Assembly: GCA_003551265.1 (NCBI GenBank)
Contig: PUMG01000202.1
Span: 1 to 9,979, forward strand
Direction: 5' to 3'
From: Halovenus sp.
GTDB taxonomy: Archaea; Halobacteriota; Halobacteria; Halobacteriales; Haloarculaceae
DNA length: 9,979 nt
A program made the position numbers and the translations under genes. The notes under the pieces were generated by a model. The model saw only the letters and a program-made list of their open reading frames with translations. It was not told the DNA's origin and did not search any database. Positions 1 through 5,392 of the stretch are shown here, one piece after another. Every line of letters starts with the position of its first letter. Position 1 is the stretch's first letter.

Positions 1-177
1 GGAGTGGTATGACACGACATAGTCCGAGTCGAGGCATGCTGTACAGCACACCACCACGAGACGACCGATCGGAGACGGAACCAGCTGACGACGACTGAGA
101 CTGACGGACGAGAATTCGTGGCATCTCCTCGCCCAGTGACCACGAAGGTTTTTCTCACCGAAGAGCTAGAGAGCGTT
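1..177. other. Left-edge non-assigned stretch, possible tail of an upstream gene
   Basis: No gene can be assigned with confidence. One plus-strand frame is open from the window edge (base 3) to a TGA at 96-98 and would encode a hydrophilic tail ending in Asp residues. That is compatible with the C-terminus of an upstream haloarchaeal gene, but about 30 codons is too short to distinguish from chance. The other two plus frames stop within the first 20 bases. From 99 to 177 there is only the presumed promoter region of the next gene. Confidence 0.3.
147..153 (+). promoter_or_regulatory. TATA-like box of pdxT
   Basis: A T-rich hexamer-like element (ggttttt) is centred about 28 bases before the ATG at 178. 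That is the spacing expected for an archaeal TATA box driving a leaderless transcript. It supports starting pdxT at 178 rather than at the in-frame GTG at 118, which would place this promoter inside the gene. Confidence 0.45.
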
Positions 178-786
178 ATGATGGTCACAGCAGGGGTGCT
201 GGCAGTGCAGGGAGATGTCTCGGAACACGCCCGAGCGATAGAGCGCGCAGCGGCGGCGCACGGACTGGAAACCGATGTCCGAACGATACACACGTCGGGA
301 GTCGTTCCCGACTGTGATGTGTTGCTCCTGCCCGGTGGCGAGTCGACGACCATCTCTCGGCTGGTTCACCGCGAGGGAATTGCCGACGAAATCGTCGCTC
401 ACGCCGAGGCTAGCAAGCCGATGCTGGCGACGTGTGCCGGACTGATTCTCGTCAGTGCAGACTCCGTCGACGGTCGAGTCGACACTCTGGGTGTGCTCGA
501 CGTCGACGTCAAGCGAAATGCCTTCGGCCGACAGCGTGATAGCTTCGAGACGCCGCTGTCAGTTGCCGGGCTCGACGAGCCGTTTCCCGCCGTGTTCATC
601 CGCGCACCGGCGATCGAGGCGGTTGGTGACGGTGTCGAGATACTTGCAGAGTGGGATGGGAGACCCGTCGCGGTACGCCAGGGCCCACTCGTCGCCACTG
701 CGTTTCATCCAGAACTGACCGCAGATTCACGGATTCACGATCTCGCTTTCTTCGATGACGATGGCGTTCGTGGAGGACACACATGA
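178..786 (+). CDS. pdxT: Pyridoxal 5'-phosphate synthase glutaminase subunit PdxT
   Basis: This is the glutaminase half of the DXP-independent PLP synthase. It hydrolyses glutamine and passes ammonia to PdxS, which builds PLP from a pentose phosphate and a triose phosphate in the cytoplasm. From the ATG at 178 the protein is 202 aa, normal for the family. Visible PdxT signatures are QGDV at 11-14, PGGEST at 52-57, the nucleophile Cys86 in ATCAGL, RNAFGRQ at 113-119, FIRAP at 140-144, and the His177/Glu179 pair in FHPEL, which completes the class I amidotransferase triad. The open frame extends back to a GTG at 118, but those 20 extra residues fit no family N-terminus, and a TATA-like box at 147-153 favours 178 (181 is also possible). 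The stop overlaps hisE by four bases. No pdxS partner is present here; in other genomes the two may be unlinked. Confidence 0.95.
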   Translation: MMVTAGVLAVQGDVSEHARAIERAAAAHGLETDVRTIHTSGVVPDCDVLLLPGGESTTISRLVHREGIADEIVAHAEASKPMLATCAGLILVSADSVDGRVDTLGVLDVDVKRNAFGRQRDSFETPLSVAGLDEPFPAVFIRAPAIEAVGDGVEILAEWDGRPVAVRQGPLVATAFHPELTADSRIHDLAFFDDDGVRGGHT

Positions 787-1085
787 CTGGCGACGAAACC
801 GTTGATGACGTTCTCGACGAACTGTTCGAGGTTATCGAAGACCGCAAGCAGAACCTCCCAGACGGCTCGTATACGACCACACTGTTCACCCACGAAAAAG
901 GCGAGAACGCCGCGCTAGAGAAACTCGGCGAGGAGACGACCGAGTTCGTGCTCGCTGCCAAAGACGACGACACGGACGAACTCGCACACGAGGCCGCCGA
1001 TATCGTCTACCACCTGCTCGTGGTGCTCTCGATGTACGACCTCTCTGTCGACGACTTGCGGGCGGAACTAGCTGACAGGAGGTAG
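783..1085 (+). CDS. hisE: Phosphoribosyl-ATP pyrophosphatase (PRA-PH)
   Basis: HisE catalyses the second step of histidine synthesis, cleaving pyrophosphate from phosphoribosyl-ATP to give phosphoribosyl-AMP. The 100-aa product is the usual length for a stand-alone HisE. It is a MazG-like all-alpha fold with the metal-binding acidic pattern E50-E51-xx-E54 in helix 2 and E70-xx-D73 in the EAADIVYHLLV helix (70-80). The region around 21-38 (RKQNLPDGSYTTTLF) is also typical of HisE. The ATG at 783 lies in an ATGA overlap with the pdxT stop, so the two genes are very probably cotranscribed and translationally coupled. No hisI or other his gene adjoins it, in keeping with scattered histidine genes in haloarchaea. 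Confidence 0.95.
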   Translation: MTGDETVDDVLDELFEVIEDRKQNLPDGSYTTTLFTHEKGENAALEKLGEETTEFVLAAKDDDTDELAHEAADIVYHLLVVLSMYDLSVDDLRAELADRR

Positions 1086-1340
1086 CCGAACGTTCCATAC
1101 CAGCGTGATGAGAGGGGCAAACAGGTGATACGTCCTGGACGGGCCGGTCTGGAATCGGCCACAGAATCACTGAAAGTCGTATCACGCTCCCGCACAACTC
1201 TCAGTGGCGGTGTTTCAGGTCACGACCGTCGCTGGTCCCGTCATGAGACATAAGAACTCGGTTGGTCCGACCGGAGCGGGTCGTGGCTGCGGTCGGAACT
1301 CGCAGGGTTTATGTTGTCGCTTGGCCGAGAATGTTGTACT
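1086..1340. other. 255-base intergenic spacer with inverted repeats
   Basis: No convincing protein gene is visible on either strand. It holds an outer 8-bp perfect inverted repeat (1125-1132 GTGATACG with 1178-1185 CGTATCAC) enclosing a 5-bp hairpin (1142-1146 with 1156-1160), a 7-bp inverted repeat just before the promoter (1266-1272 with 1291-1297), and a direct repeat GAACTCG (1254-1260 and 1296-1302). Weak TATA-like sequences lie on both strands near 1246-1255. The element could be a terminator/attenuator for hisE or a small RNA, but nothing decides this. Confidence 0.35.
1308..1313 (+). promoter_or_regulatory. TATA box of the eL43-rpoP-pcc1 operon
   Basis: TTTATG lies about 31 bases before the ATG at 1341, predicting a transcript with only a few leader bases. 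The T-rich box stands out from the GC-rich surroundings and marks the start of the operon. It also argues against the in-frame ATG at 1311, which would overlap the box. Confidence 0.55.
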
Positions 1341-1607
1341 ATGAGCAAGAAGGAAAAACGAGTCGGAAGCGCTGGTCGTTTCGGTGCACGCTATGGCCGT
1401 GTTGCGCGGCGTCGTGTCGCCGAAATCGAAGATGAGATGCGAAACGCAACAGTCGACGACGACCCTGTCAAACGAATCGGCACGGGCATCTGGGTGAACG
1501 AGAACACCGGCGAGAAGTTCACTGGGGGTGCATACCGACCGGAGACGCCCGCAGGCGAGACGGTCACCCGGTCGATTCGCGCCGCACTCGAAGAGGGCGA
1601 CGAATGA
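1341..1607 (+). CDS. rpl37ae: Large ribosomal subunit protein eL43 (L37Ae), cysteine-free
   Basis: This is a component of the archaeal 50S subunit. The N-terminal rRNA-binding signature [22 protein letters not shown] (9-30), the RIGTGIW stretch (45-51) and [20 protein letters not shown] (59-80) identify it clearly. The length is 88 aa, slightly short. The remarkable feature is the zinc ribbon. As I recall family members, they carry a CPxCG knuckle before GTGIW and a CxxC knuckle after it. Here the first region reads [10 protein letters not shown] (35-44) and the second VNENTGEK (52-59), so all four cysteines are gone and the loop is about three residues shorter. The rest of the protein is well conserved, so it is probably functional. 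The start at 1341 matches the conserved N-terminus, whereas ATG 1311 adds ten unmatched residues. The stop overlaps the rpoP start (ATGA). Confidence 0.93.
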   Translation: MSKKEKRVGSAGRFGARYGRVARRRVAEIEDEMRNATVDDDPVKRIGTGIWVNENTGEKFTGGAYRPETPAGETVTRSIRAALEEGDE

Positions 1608-1738
1608 GTTACAGGTGCTCCCGCTGTAAACGCGACGTCACGCTGGACGAGTACGGGGGAGTACGCTGCCCATACTGCGGCCACCGGGTTCTCCTGAAAG
1701 AGCGAAGCCGGGATATCAAAGAGATTGACGTCGAGTAA
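1604..1738 (+). CDS. rpoP: DNA-directed RNA polymerase subunit Rpo12 (RpoP)
   Basis: A 44-aa protein, the usual size of archaeal subunit P, a homologue of eukaryotic Rpb12 that binds the Rpb3/Rpb11-like part of the RNA polymerase assembly platform. It is a small zinc ribbon with ligands C5 and C8 in YRCSRC and C22 and C25 in RCPYCGHR, followed by a basic strand VLLKERSR (29-36) that is typical of the family. It begins at an ATGA overlap with eL43, so the two are cotranscribed. The next gene, pcc1, apparently starts within its last codons. Its four cysteines are intact, in contrast to the neighbouring ribosomal protein. Confidence 0.95.
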   Translation: MSYRCSRCKRDVTLDEYGGVRCPYCGHRVLLKERSRDIKEIDVE

Positions 1739-2006
1739 CGACGCCGACGACCAACACGAGACGTTTTTCAGCCTCACGTACCCGTCCGAAGCGCAAGCCA
1801 GACACATCGCACAGGCAATCGAGCCCGAAGTCGCTGCACTCACAGATAGTCGAAGTCAGGTTTCCCTCTCGCGAAATGGTCCACAGGTCGAGTTACACGT
1901 ACTCGCCACCGATGTCGTCGCGCTGCGTGCGAGCGTGAACACCTGGCTCGGGCTCGTTTCCGTCGCAGAACAGGTGGGCGACATACAGCGAGATGCGCAA
2001 GTTTAA
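1725..2006 (+). CDS. pcc1: KEOPS complex subunit Pcc1
   Basis: Pcc1 is the small dimerising subunit of KEOPS, which with Kae1, Bud32 and Cgi121 makes the universal t6A37 modification of ANN-decoding tRNAs. The protein is about 93 aa, with an N-terminal strand (residues 12-19), a helix rich in Ala ([15 protein letters not shown]), two more strands ([16 protein letters not shown]) and a C-terminal helix beginning [14 protein letters not shown] that fits the Pcc1 dimer fold. Identification rests on this pattern and on the conserved haloarchaeal order eL43-rpoP-pcc1-prefoldin beta. In-frame, the preceding stop is at 1695-1697, and there is no ATG or GTG between it and the first conserved strand. 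TTG at 1725, inside the end of rpoP (14-base overlap), is therefore the only apparent start. Such a start suggests translational coupling to rpoP. Confidence 0.8.
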   Translation: MTSSNDADDQHETFFSLTYPSEAQARHIAQAIEPEVAALTDSRSQVSLSRNGPQVELHVLATDVVALRASVNTWLGLVSVAEQVGDIQRDAQV

Positions 2007-2008
2007 CA
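2001..2008 (+). promoter_or_regulatory. Internal TATA-like box before prefoldin beta
   Basis: GTTTAACA overlaps the pcc1 stop codon and is centred about 28 bases before the ATG at 2032. This is correct spacing for a leaderless internal promoter that could let prefoldin beta be made independently of the upstream genes. A GAGGTGAG stretch (2020-2027) next to the ATG could also serve as a ribosome-binding site on the read-through mRNA. Confidence 0.45.
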
Positions 2009-2031
2009 GTCCGGGTCCCGAGGTGAGAGAT

Positions 2032-2409
2032 ATGCAGGGAAGCCTTCCGCCGGAAGCACAGGAGAAACTCGAAGAGTTGCAGAATCTTCAGGAGACTGCA
2101 CAGGAAGTCGCCACACAGAAACAGCAAGCAGAGACACAGCTCACGGAGTCTCAAACCGCGCTGGAAGAGCTTGGCGACATCGACGACGAGACCACGATGT
2201 ACCGGAACGTCGGTCAGTTGCTCGTCGAGACCGACTACGACGAAGCGAAAGCCGACCTCGAACAAACGGTAGAGAGTCTCGAAGTTCGCGTCGGCACGCT
2301 CGAAAAGCAAGAAGAGCGCGTCCAGAGCCAGTTCGAGACGCTCCAGCAGGAACTCCAACAGATGCTCGGTGGGGCTGGCGGCGGTCTTGGCGGCGCTGGC
2401 GGCGCATAA
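2032..2409 (+). CDS. pfdB: Prefoldin subunit beta (GimC beta)
   Basis: Beta subunit of the hexameric (alpha2 beta4) prefoldin chaperone, which captures unfolded proteins in the cytoplasm and hands them to the thermosome. The 125-aa product has the canonical start [17 protein letters not shown], a first coiled-coil helix (about 8-45, Gln/Glu-rich), a beta-hairpin centre with the diagnostic [13 protein letters not shown] (54-66), a second coiled-coil helix (about 71-112) and a Gly/Ala-rich flexible tail (113-125) common in haloarchaea. An upstream in-frame ATG at 1993 exists, but its 13 extra residues do not belong to the family. The presumed SD-like GAGGTGAG and the TATA-like box at 2001 both point to 2032. 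The stop overlaps the next start by one base. Confidence 0.95.
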   Translation: MQGSLPPEAQEKLEELQNLQETAQEVATQKQQAETQLTESQTALEELGDIDDETTMYRNVGQLLVETDYDEAKADLEQTVESLEVRVGTLEKQEERVQSQFETLQQELQQMLGGAGGGLGGAGGA

Positions 2410-2666
2410 TGACCGCCGAGGATACGGCCGAAGCCGGTGTCGATGAGGCAGAGGTCGTGCAGACAGCAGTCGAGGCAGCCGAAGACGTTATCTTCTCCCG
2501 GTATCGCCGGACAGAGCTCAGAGACATCGACGTTGCCGTGACGTTCGAGGACGGAGTTCTCGAGGTGGACGTGTATCTCGATGCGCCGGAAGACTCCGCG
2601 CAGGTTGCAGACGATGCAGCACTCGCGGCTCGCAGCGCGGTCGACGACCTGTTCTCGTCGAAGTAA
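2409..2666 (+). CDS. DUF3194 family protein
   Basis: An 85-aa acidic protein of unknown function. Its position immediately after prefoldin beta, with a one-base overlap (TAATG), and its sequence match the DUF3194 family, which I recall as found next to prefoldin beta in archaea. An N-terminal helical part (about 10-32) is followed by two strands (IDVAVTFEDG, VLEVDVYLD at about 40-58) and a C-terminal Ala/Asp-rich helix (about 65-83). No catalytic residues, cysteines or membrane segments are visible. The conserved placement suggests a role connected with the chaperone or with translation, but this is inference. The family call comes from memory of its size and context. Confidence 0.75.
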   Translation: MTAEDTAEAGVDEAEVVQTAVEAAEDVIFSRYRRTELRDIDVAVTFEDGVLEVDVYLDAPEDSAQVADDAALAARSAVDDLFSSK

Positions 2667-2724
2667 GAACTGGGCAGACTATCGGTGCTCGGTCAACCGA
2701 CAGCAGGACCGTCAGGGGCGAACA

Positions 2725-2731
2725 TACTTTT
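2725..2731 (+). promoter_or_regulatory. TATA box of the DUF151-HAD operon
   Basis: TACTTTT is centred about 28 bases before the ATG at 2756, in an otherwise GC-rich 89-base spacer. The predicted transcript is leaderless or nearly so and should cover both the DUF151 gene and the overlapping HAD gene. Confidence 0.55.
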
Positions 2732-2755
2732 GACCCTCGGGCCGTATGTATCAGT

Positions 2756-3277
2756 ATGGAACACGAGGCGACAGTCGAGGGTGTCGGAGTCAGCGTCAGT
2801 GACCAGGGTGGCGGCATTCCGGTCGTTCTGCTGGAAGCCAGAGAGCGTCTCATCCCGATATTCGTCAGTACGGACCAGGCGCAGTCGATGCAACTCGCAC
2901 TGGACCAAGAACCGTTCGAGCGACCGCTCACGCACGACCTCTTCATCGAGATGGTCGCCGAGTTCGGCGCGGCAATCGACCGTGTCCGAATCGACGACCT
3001 CTCCGATGGCACGTTCTACGCGAAAATCGATATGGAGCAGTATCACGGCGGCGAGCGAAAGCAGGCCGTCTTCGACGCACGACCCTCCGACGGAATCGCG
3101 CTCGCATTGCGCGTCGACTGTCCACTCGTCGTCACTGACGAGGTCATCGACGAAGCGGGACAGCCACCCGAAGCACTGGAGCGTGGAGACGGACCACCCG
3201 ACGACACAGCAGAGCCCTTCGGCGAACCCGGCGATGACGACCCGTTTGAAGACTTCGACGACGACCCGTTTCGATAA
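2756..3277 (+). CDS. Bifunctional nuclease (BFN/DUF151) domain protein
   Basis: The 173-aa protein has a single DUF151 domain at about 5-135. Visible family signatures are RLIPIFVSTDQAQSMQLAL (31-49), RPLTHDLFIEMVAEFG (56-71) and the strongly conserved DARPSDGIALALRVDCPLVV (107-126). DUF151 proteins are widespread in archaea and bacteria. Plant members were reported to have RNase and DNase activity, hence the name, but the substrate in archaea is not established. Residues 137-173 form a Pro/Asp-rich tail with a short repeated DDPFEDF/DDDPF motif, probably disordered and typical of halophile adaptation. It shares one base with the following HAD gene (TAATG), so the two are cotranscribed. Confidence 0.88.
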   Translation: MEHEATVEGVGVSVSDQGGGIPVVLLEARERLIPIFVSTDQAQSMQLALDQEPFERPLTHDLFIEMVAEFGAAIDRVRIDDLSDGTFYAKIDMEQYHGGERKQAVFDARPSDGIALALRVDCPLVVTDEVIDEAGQPPEALERGDGPPDDTAEPFGEPGDDDPFEDFDDDPFR

Positions 3278-3942
3278 TGACGTACGATGCACTCATTCTC
3301 GACTACGATGGTGTCGTGGTAAACATCCTCGACAAAAAAGCACGGGTGAAAGCGTGCTTGCGGTTCGCACGCGAAGAGTTCCGTGGGAACGAGTTTCTCT
3401 TGCATCGGCGCTCGATGCAGACGCTAGCTCACAGCGTGTCCCCCGAGGAGGTTCAGTCGTTGAGTGAGCGCTTCGACACGCCCCCGGAGACGCTGTGGCG
3501 TTGTCGGGATGACCTACACGCATCGGTCGTGACAGAGGCGGCACAAAACGGTGAGAAAAAACCGTATCCCGACGTCCAGGCGCTGTACGAACTCGACGTT
3601 CCAGTCGGGATTGCGAGTAACAATCAACGCCGTGTCGTCGAGCGTATCACCGACGAGTATGGCCTCACCAGCCGATTCGAGACAATCCACGCACGCGAGC
3701 CTGTACTCGAAAGTCTGAAAATTAAAAAACCAGCGCCAACGTTTCTCAGGCGAGCACAGACCGACCTCGACGCTTCGAGACCGCTTTACGTCGGCGACAA
3801 ACAGAAAGATATCATCGCTGCACGACGCGCAGATATGGACGTTGCATTCATGAGGCGAACGCACAACGCGAACACTGTGCTCGATTACGAACCGACATAT
3901 GAAGTGGAGAATCTCGAAGACGTTGTCGCGCTGTTCGAGTAA
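3277..3942 (+). CDS. HAD superfamily hydrolase (phosphatase-like)
   Basis: A 221-aa haloacid-dehalogenase-fold hydrolase, probably a small-molecule phosphatase of the phosphoglycolate-phosphatase-like subgroup. Motif I is D9-Y-D11-GV (nucleophile D9, acid/base D11), motif II is Ser114 in GIASNNQ, motif III is the Lys region 148-151 before PAP, and motif IV is GDKQKDIIAA (173-182) with D174 and D178 for Mg. A helical cap (about 20-95) lies between motifs I and II. The usual DxDGTLxDS reads DYDGVVVN, a variation common in this family. The substrate cannot be read from sequence. The start overlaps the DUF151 stop by one base. An inverted repeat begins in its stop codon and may terminate the operon. 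Confidence 0.88.
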   Translation: MTYDALILDYDGVVVNILDKKARVKACLRFAREEFRGNEFLLHRRSMQTLAHSVSPEEVQSLSERFDTPPETLWRCRDDLHASVVTEAAQNGEKKPYPDVQALYELDVPVGIASNNQRRVVERITDEYGLTSRFETIHAREPVLESLKIKKPAPTFLRRAQTDLDASRPLYVGDKQKDIIAARRADMDVAFMRRTHNANTVLDYEPTYEVENLEDVVALFE

Positions 3943-3961
3943 CTCAAAAACGGCTTTGAGT
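3942..3961. repeat. Perfect 7-bp inverted repeat after the HAD gene
   Basis: ACTCAAA (3942-3948) and TTTGAGT (3955-3961) are exact reverse complements separated by six bases. The left arm begins at the last base of the HAD stop codon. The element lies just upstream of the TATA-like box at 3972-3978 of the winged-helix gene. It could be a hairpin that helps end the HAD transcript (a TTTT run follows ten bases later) or an operator dyad for the regulator encoded next. It is the cleanest palindrome I found in the window. Confidence 0.5.
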
Positions 3962-3971
3962 CATCCAAGTC

Positions 3972-3978
3972 TTTTATT
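3972..3978 (+). promoter_or_regulatory. TATA box of the winged-helix regulator gene
   Basis: TTTTATT would place transcription start near 4000, leaving a leader of about 18 bases. That leader carries GGGAG (4005-4009), a plausible Shine-Dalgarno nine bases before the ATG at 4019. Most other promoters in this window look leaderless. The box sits 11 bases after the inverted repeat. Confidence 0.5.
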
Positions 3979-4018
3979 GAGAGGGATGCGAAGGTGAGTC
4001 TATAGGGAGTCTCGGACC

Positions 4019-4480
4019 ATGGCACGACTGTTTCCCTCGCGAACGGAGCACTCCGTCGAGCGAGAACGCGACCCATCCGTCCTCTACGTCGATAGCGAGC
4101 GTGCAGAGCAGATGATATCGACCCTGTCAGGAGAGACAGCAATGGCGGTGTTCCGGATGCTCAACGAGGAAGCGCTGACAGCCTCGGAGGTGGCAGCTCG
4201 TCTCGACCTCTCGGTTCAGAACGTGAGTTACCACATCGAGAACCTGAAAGCGGCGGACCTCATCGAGGTAATCGACGTCTGCTACTCCGAGAAAGGCCGC
4301 GAGATGGAGATACTCGCAGCGACCAGCGACCCGAAAGTGCTCGTTCTCGGGACCGAGCGTGACCAGGGGACGTTGCGGCGGGCGTTCGGTTCTCTCGCCG
4401 GTGCGGTTGGCGCGCCCGCTGTTCTCATCGCAGCGTGGGGGTCGCTGTCCAGACTGCTCGAACCGGTGTTCGGAAACTGA
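4019..4480 (+). CDS. ArsR-like winged helix-turn-helix protein with hydrophobic C-terminus
   Basis: A 153-aa probable transcription regulator. A winged HTH occupies about 27-100: ETAMAVFRMLNEEALTASEVAARLDLSVQNVSYHIENLKAADLIEVID has the layout of ArsR/HTH_20 proteins, with recognition helix about 65-77 and the wing around 85-98. No ArsR metal-site CxC motif is present; the only Cys is C88. The C-terminal part contains a Gly/Ala-rich hydrophobic segment (about 124-145, including GAPAVLIAAWGSL) that could be one membrane helix or a dimerisation helix. This architecture occurs in haloarchaeal regulators of unknown ligand. It is monocistronic, converging on the membrane-protein gene 36 bases away. 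The inverted repeat at 3942-3961 is a candidate autoregulatory site. Confidence 0.8.
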   Translation: MARLFPSRTEHSVERERDPSVLYVDSERAEQMISTLSGETAMAVFRMLNEEALTASEVAARLDLSVQNVSYHIENLKAADLIEVIDVCYSEKGREMEILAATSDPKVLVLGTERDQGTLRRAFGSLAGAVGAPAVLIAAWGSLSRLLEPVFGN

Positions 4481-4516
4481 GAGGGAGTTTCGTCCGTCAC
4501 CAGAGAACACTGGCGG

Positions 4517-5383
4517 TCAGGACGGATGGGAGGCCACTGCACTGGCCACGTACTGGTGGACGAACACGCCCGAGTAGAGGGCGGTCACAAGGAGGTCGAA
4601 GGTGAACCGAAAGCCACTGCCGACTGACAGACCGAACGATCGCAACACCACGGTCGTCTCACCCAGTTCGAACGAGAGTGCAACCGGCGTACTGGAGCCT
4701 GCAAACTGCGTATCGAGCGCGACACCGACGGCAAGCAGTCCAACGAAACCAGCGAGGATGAGGGCTGCCTTCGTCGTGTGGAGACTCGTAATTGTCCAGC
4801 TCACACGGATCGATGCGAGCGGGCCGTAGCCACCGATGAAACACGCCTCCGGAACGAAACAGCACTTCAACAGTGCATACACGACGAACACCGCGAGTAC
4901 GAACAACGTCGCAAGGTCGGCAAAGACGGGGTCGACTGCAGTAACGTCACCAGCCCAGGTGAGTGCCCGAGGTAAGAGAGTGACGACTGCAAACCCGGCA
5001 ATAGCGAGGGTCGCAATCACTGCAGTCACCGCTCCAATAAACGCAGGGAGTCGTCGGAACACCACACTGAGTGCTGTAATCGGCCCAGGTGAGCGAGTTG
5101 CGAGCCGTTCACGGCCGACGACCCCGAGGTAGCCGCGCCCGACGAAGACGCCGAGTACGCTGGCGAAGACGAGTCCCATGGATACCGTCGCGGGCACAAC
5201 GAGTGCGAGGACCTGTATCAATCCCACAACTGCCAGAATCAACAGGATAGACGGTCGGGCAAGTGGGAGCGCACAGCTCCAAGAGAGCGCACCTGCAAGT
5301 GAGCGACGGCGAACTTCGGCATCAACTTCCTGGCACCGAAGACATCCACAGCCATCGACGTCGTGAGAGAGACGGACCATCAT
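4517..5383 (-). CDS. Multi-spanning membrane protein with N-terminal CxCxxC
   Basis: I do not recognise a named family. From the ATG at 5383 the protein is 288 aa. The N-terminus (1-40) is hydrophilic and carries C12-x-C14-xx-C17 in GCGCLRCQEVDAE, a possible metal or redox site. Hydrophobic segments lie at about 44-67, 68-90, 114-137, 157-183 (including a KCCFVPEAC cluster), 204-224 and 259-283, so five or six membrane helices. The open frame starts with a TTG at 5386, but the ATGATG pair at 5383/5380 is the better start. It follows the stop of the secreted-protein gene by nine bases on the same strand, so the two probably form an operon and may act together at the membrane. The general look (small residues, polar loops) resembles haloarchaeal DUF-type membrane proteins rather than a known transporter. 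Confidence 0.8.
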   Translation of the reverse strand: MMVRLSHDVDGCGCLRCQEVDAEVRRRSLAGALSWSCALPLARPSILLILAVVGLIQVLALVVPATVSMGLVFASVLGVFVGRGYLGVVGRERLATRSPGPITALSVVFRRLPAFIGAVTAVIATLAIAGFAVVTLLPRALTWAGDVTAVDPVFADLATLFVLAVFVVYALLKCCFVPEACFIGGYGPLASIRVSWTITSLHTTKAALILAGFVGLLAVGVALDTQFAGSSTPVALSFELGETTVVLRSFGLSVGSGFRFTFDLLVTALYSGVFVHQYVASAVASHPS

Positions 5384-5392
5384 CAAGTTCAG

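Noticed and set aside
118..177. GTG-initiated 20-residue N-terminal extension of PdxT.
   Set aside because: It would swallow the TATA-like box, and PdxT proteins begin immediately before the GVLAVQGD strand.
2685..3467. 260-codon plus-strand frame overlapping the DUF151 and HAD genes.
   Set aside because: Ser/Arg/Thr-rich composition typical of an out-of-frame reading of GC-rich haloarchaeal DNA; the DUF151 and HAD frames carry clear motifs.
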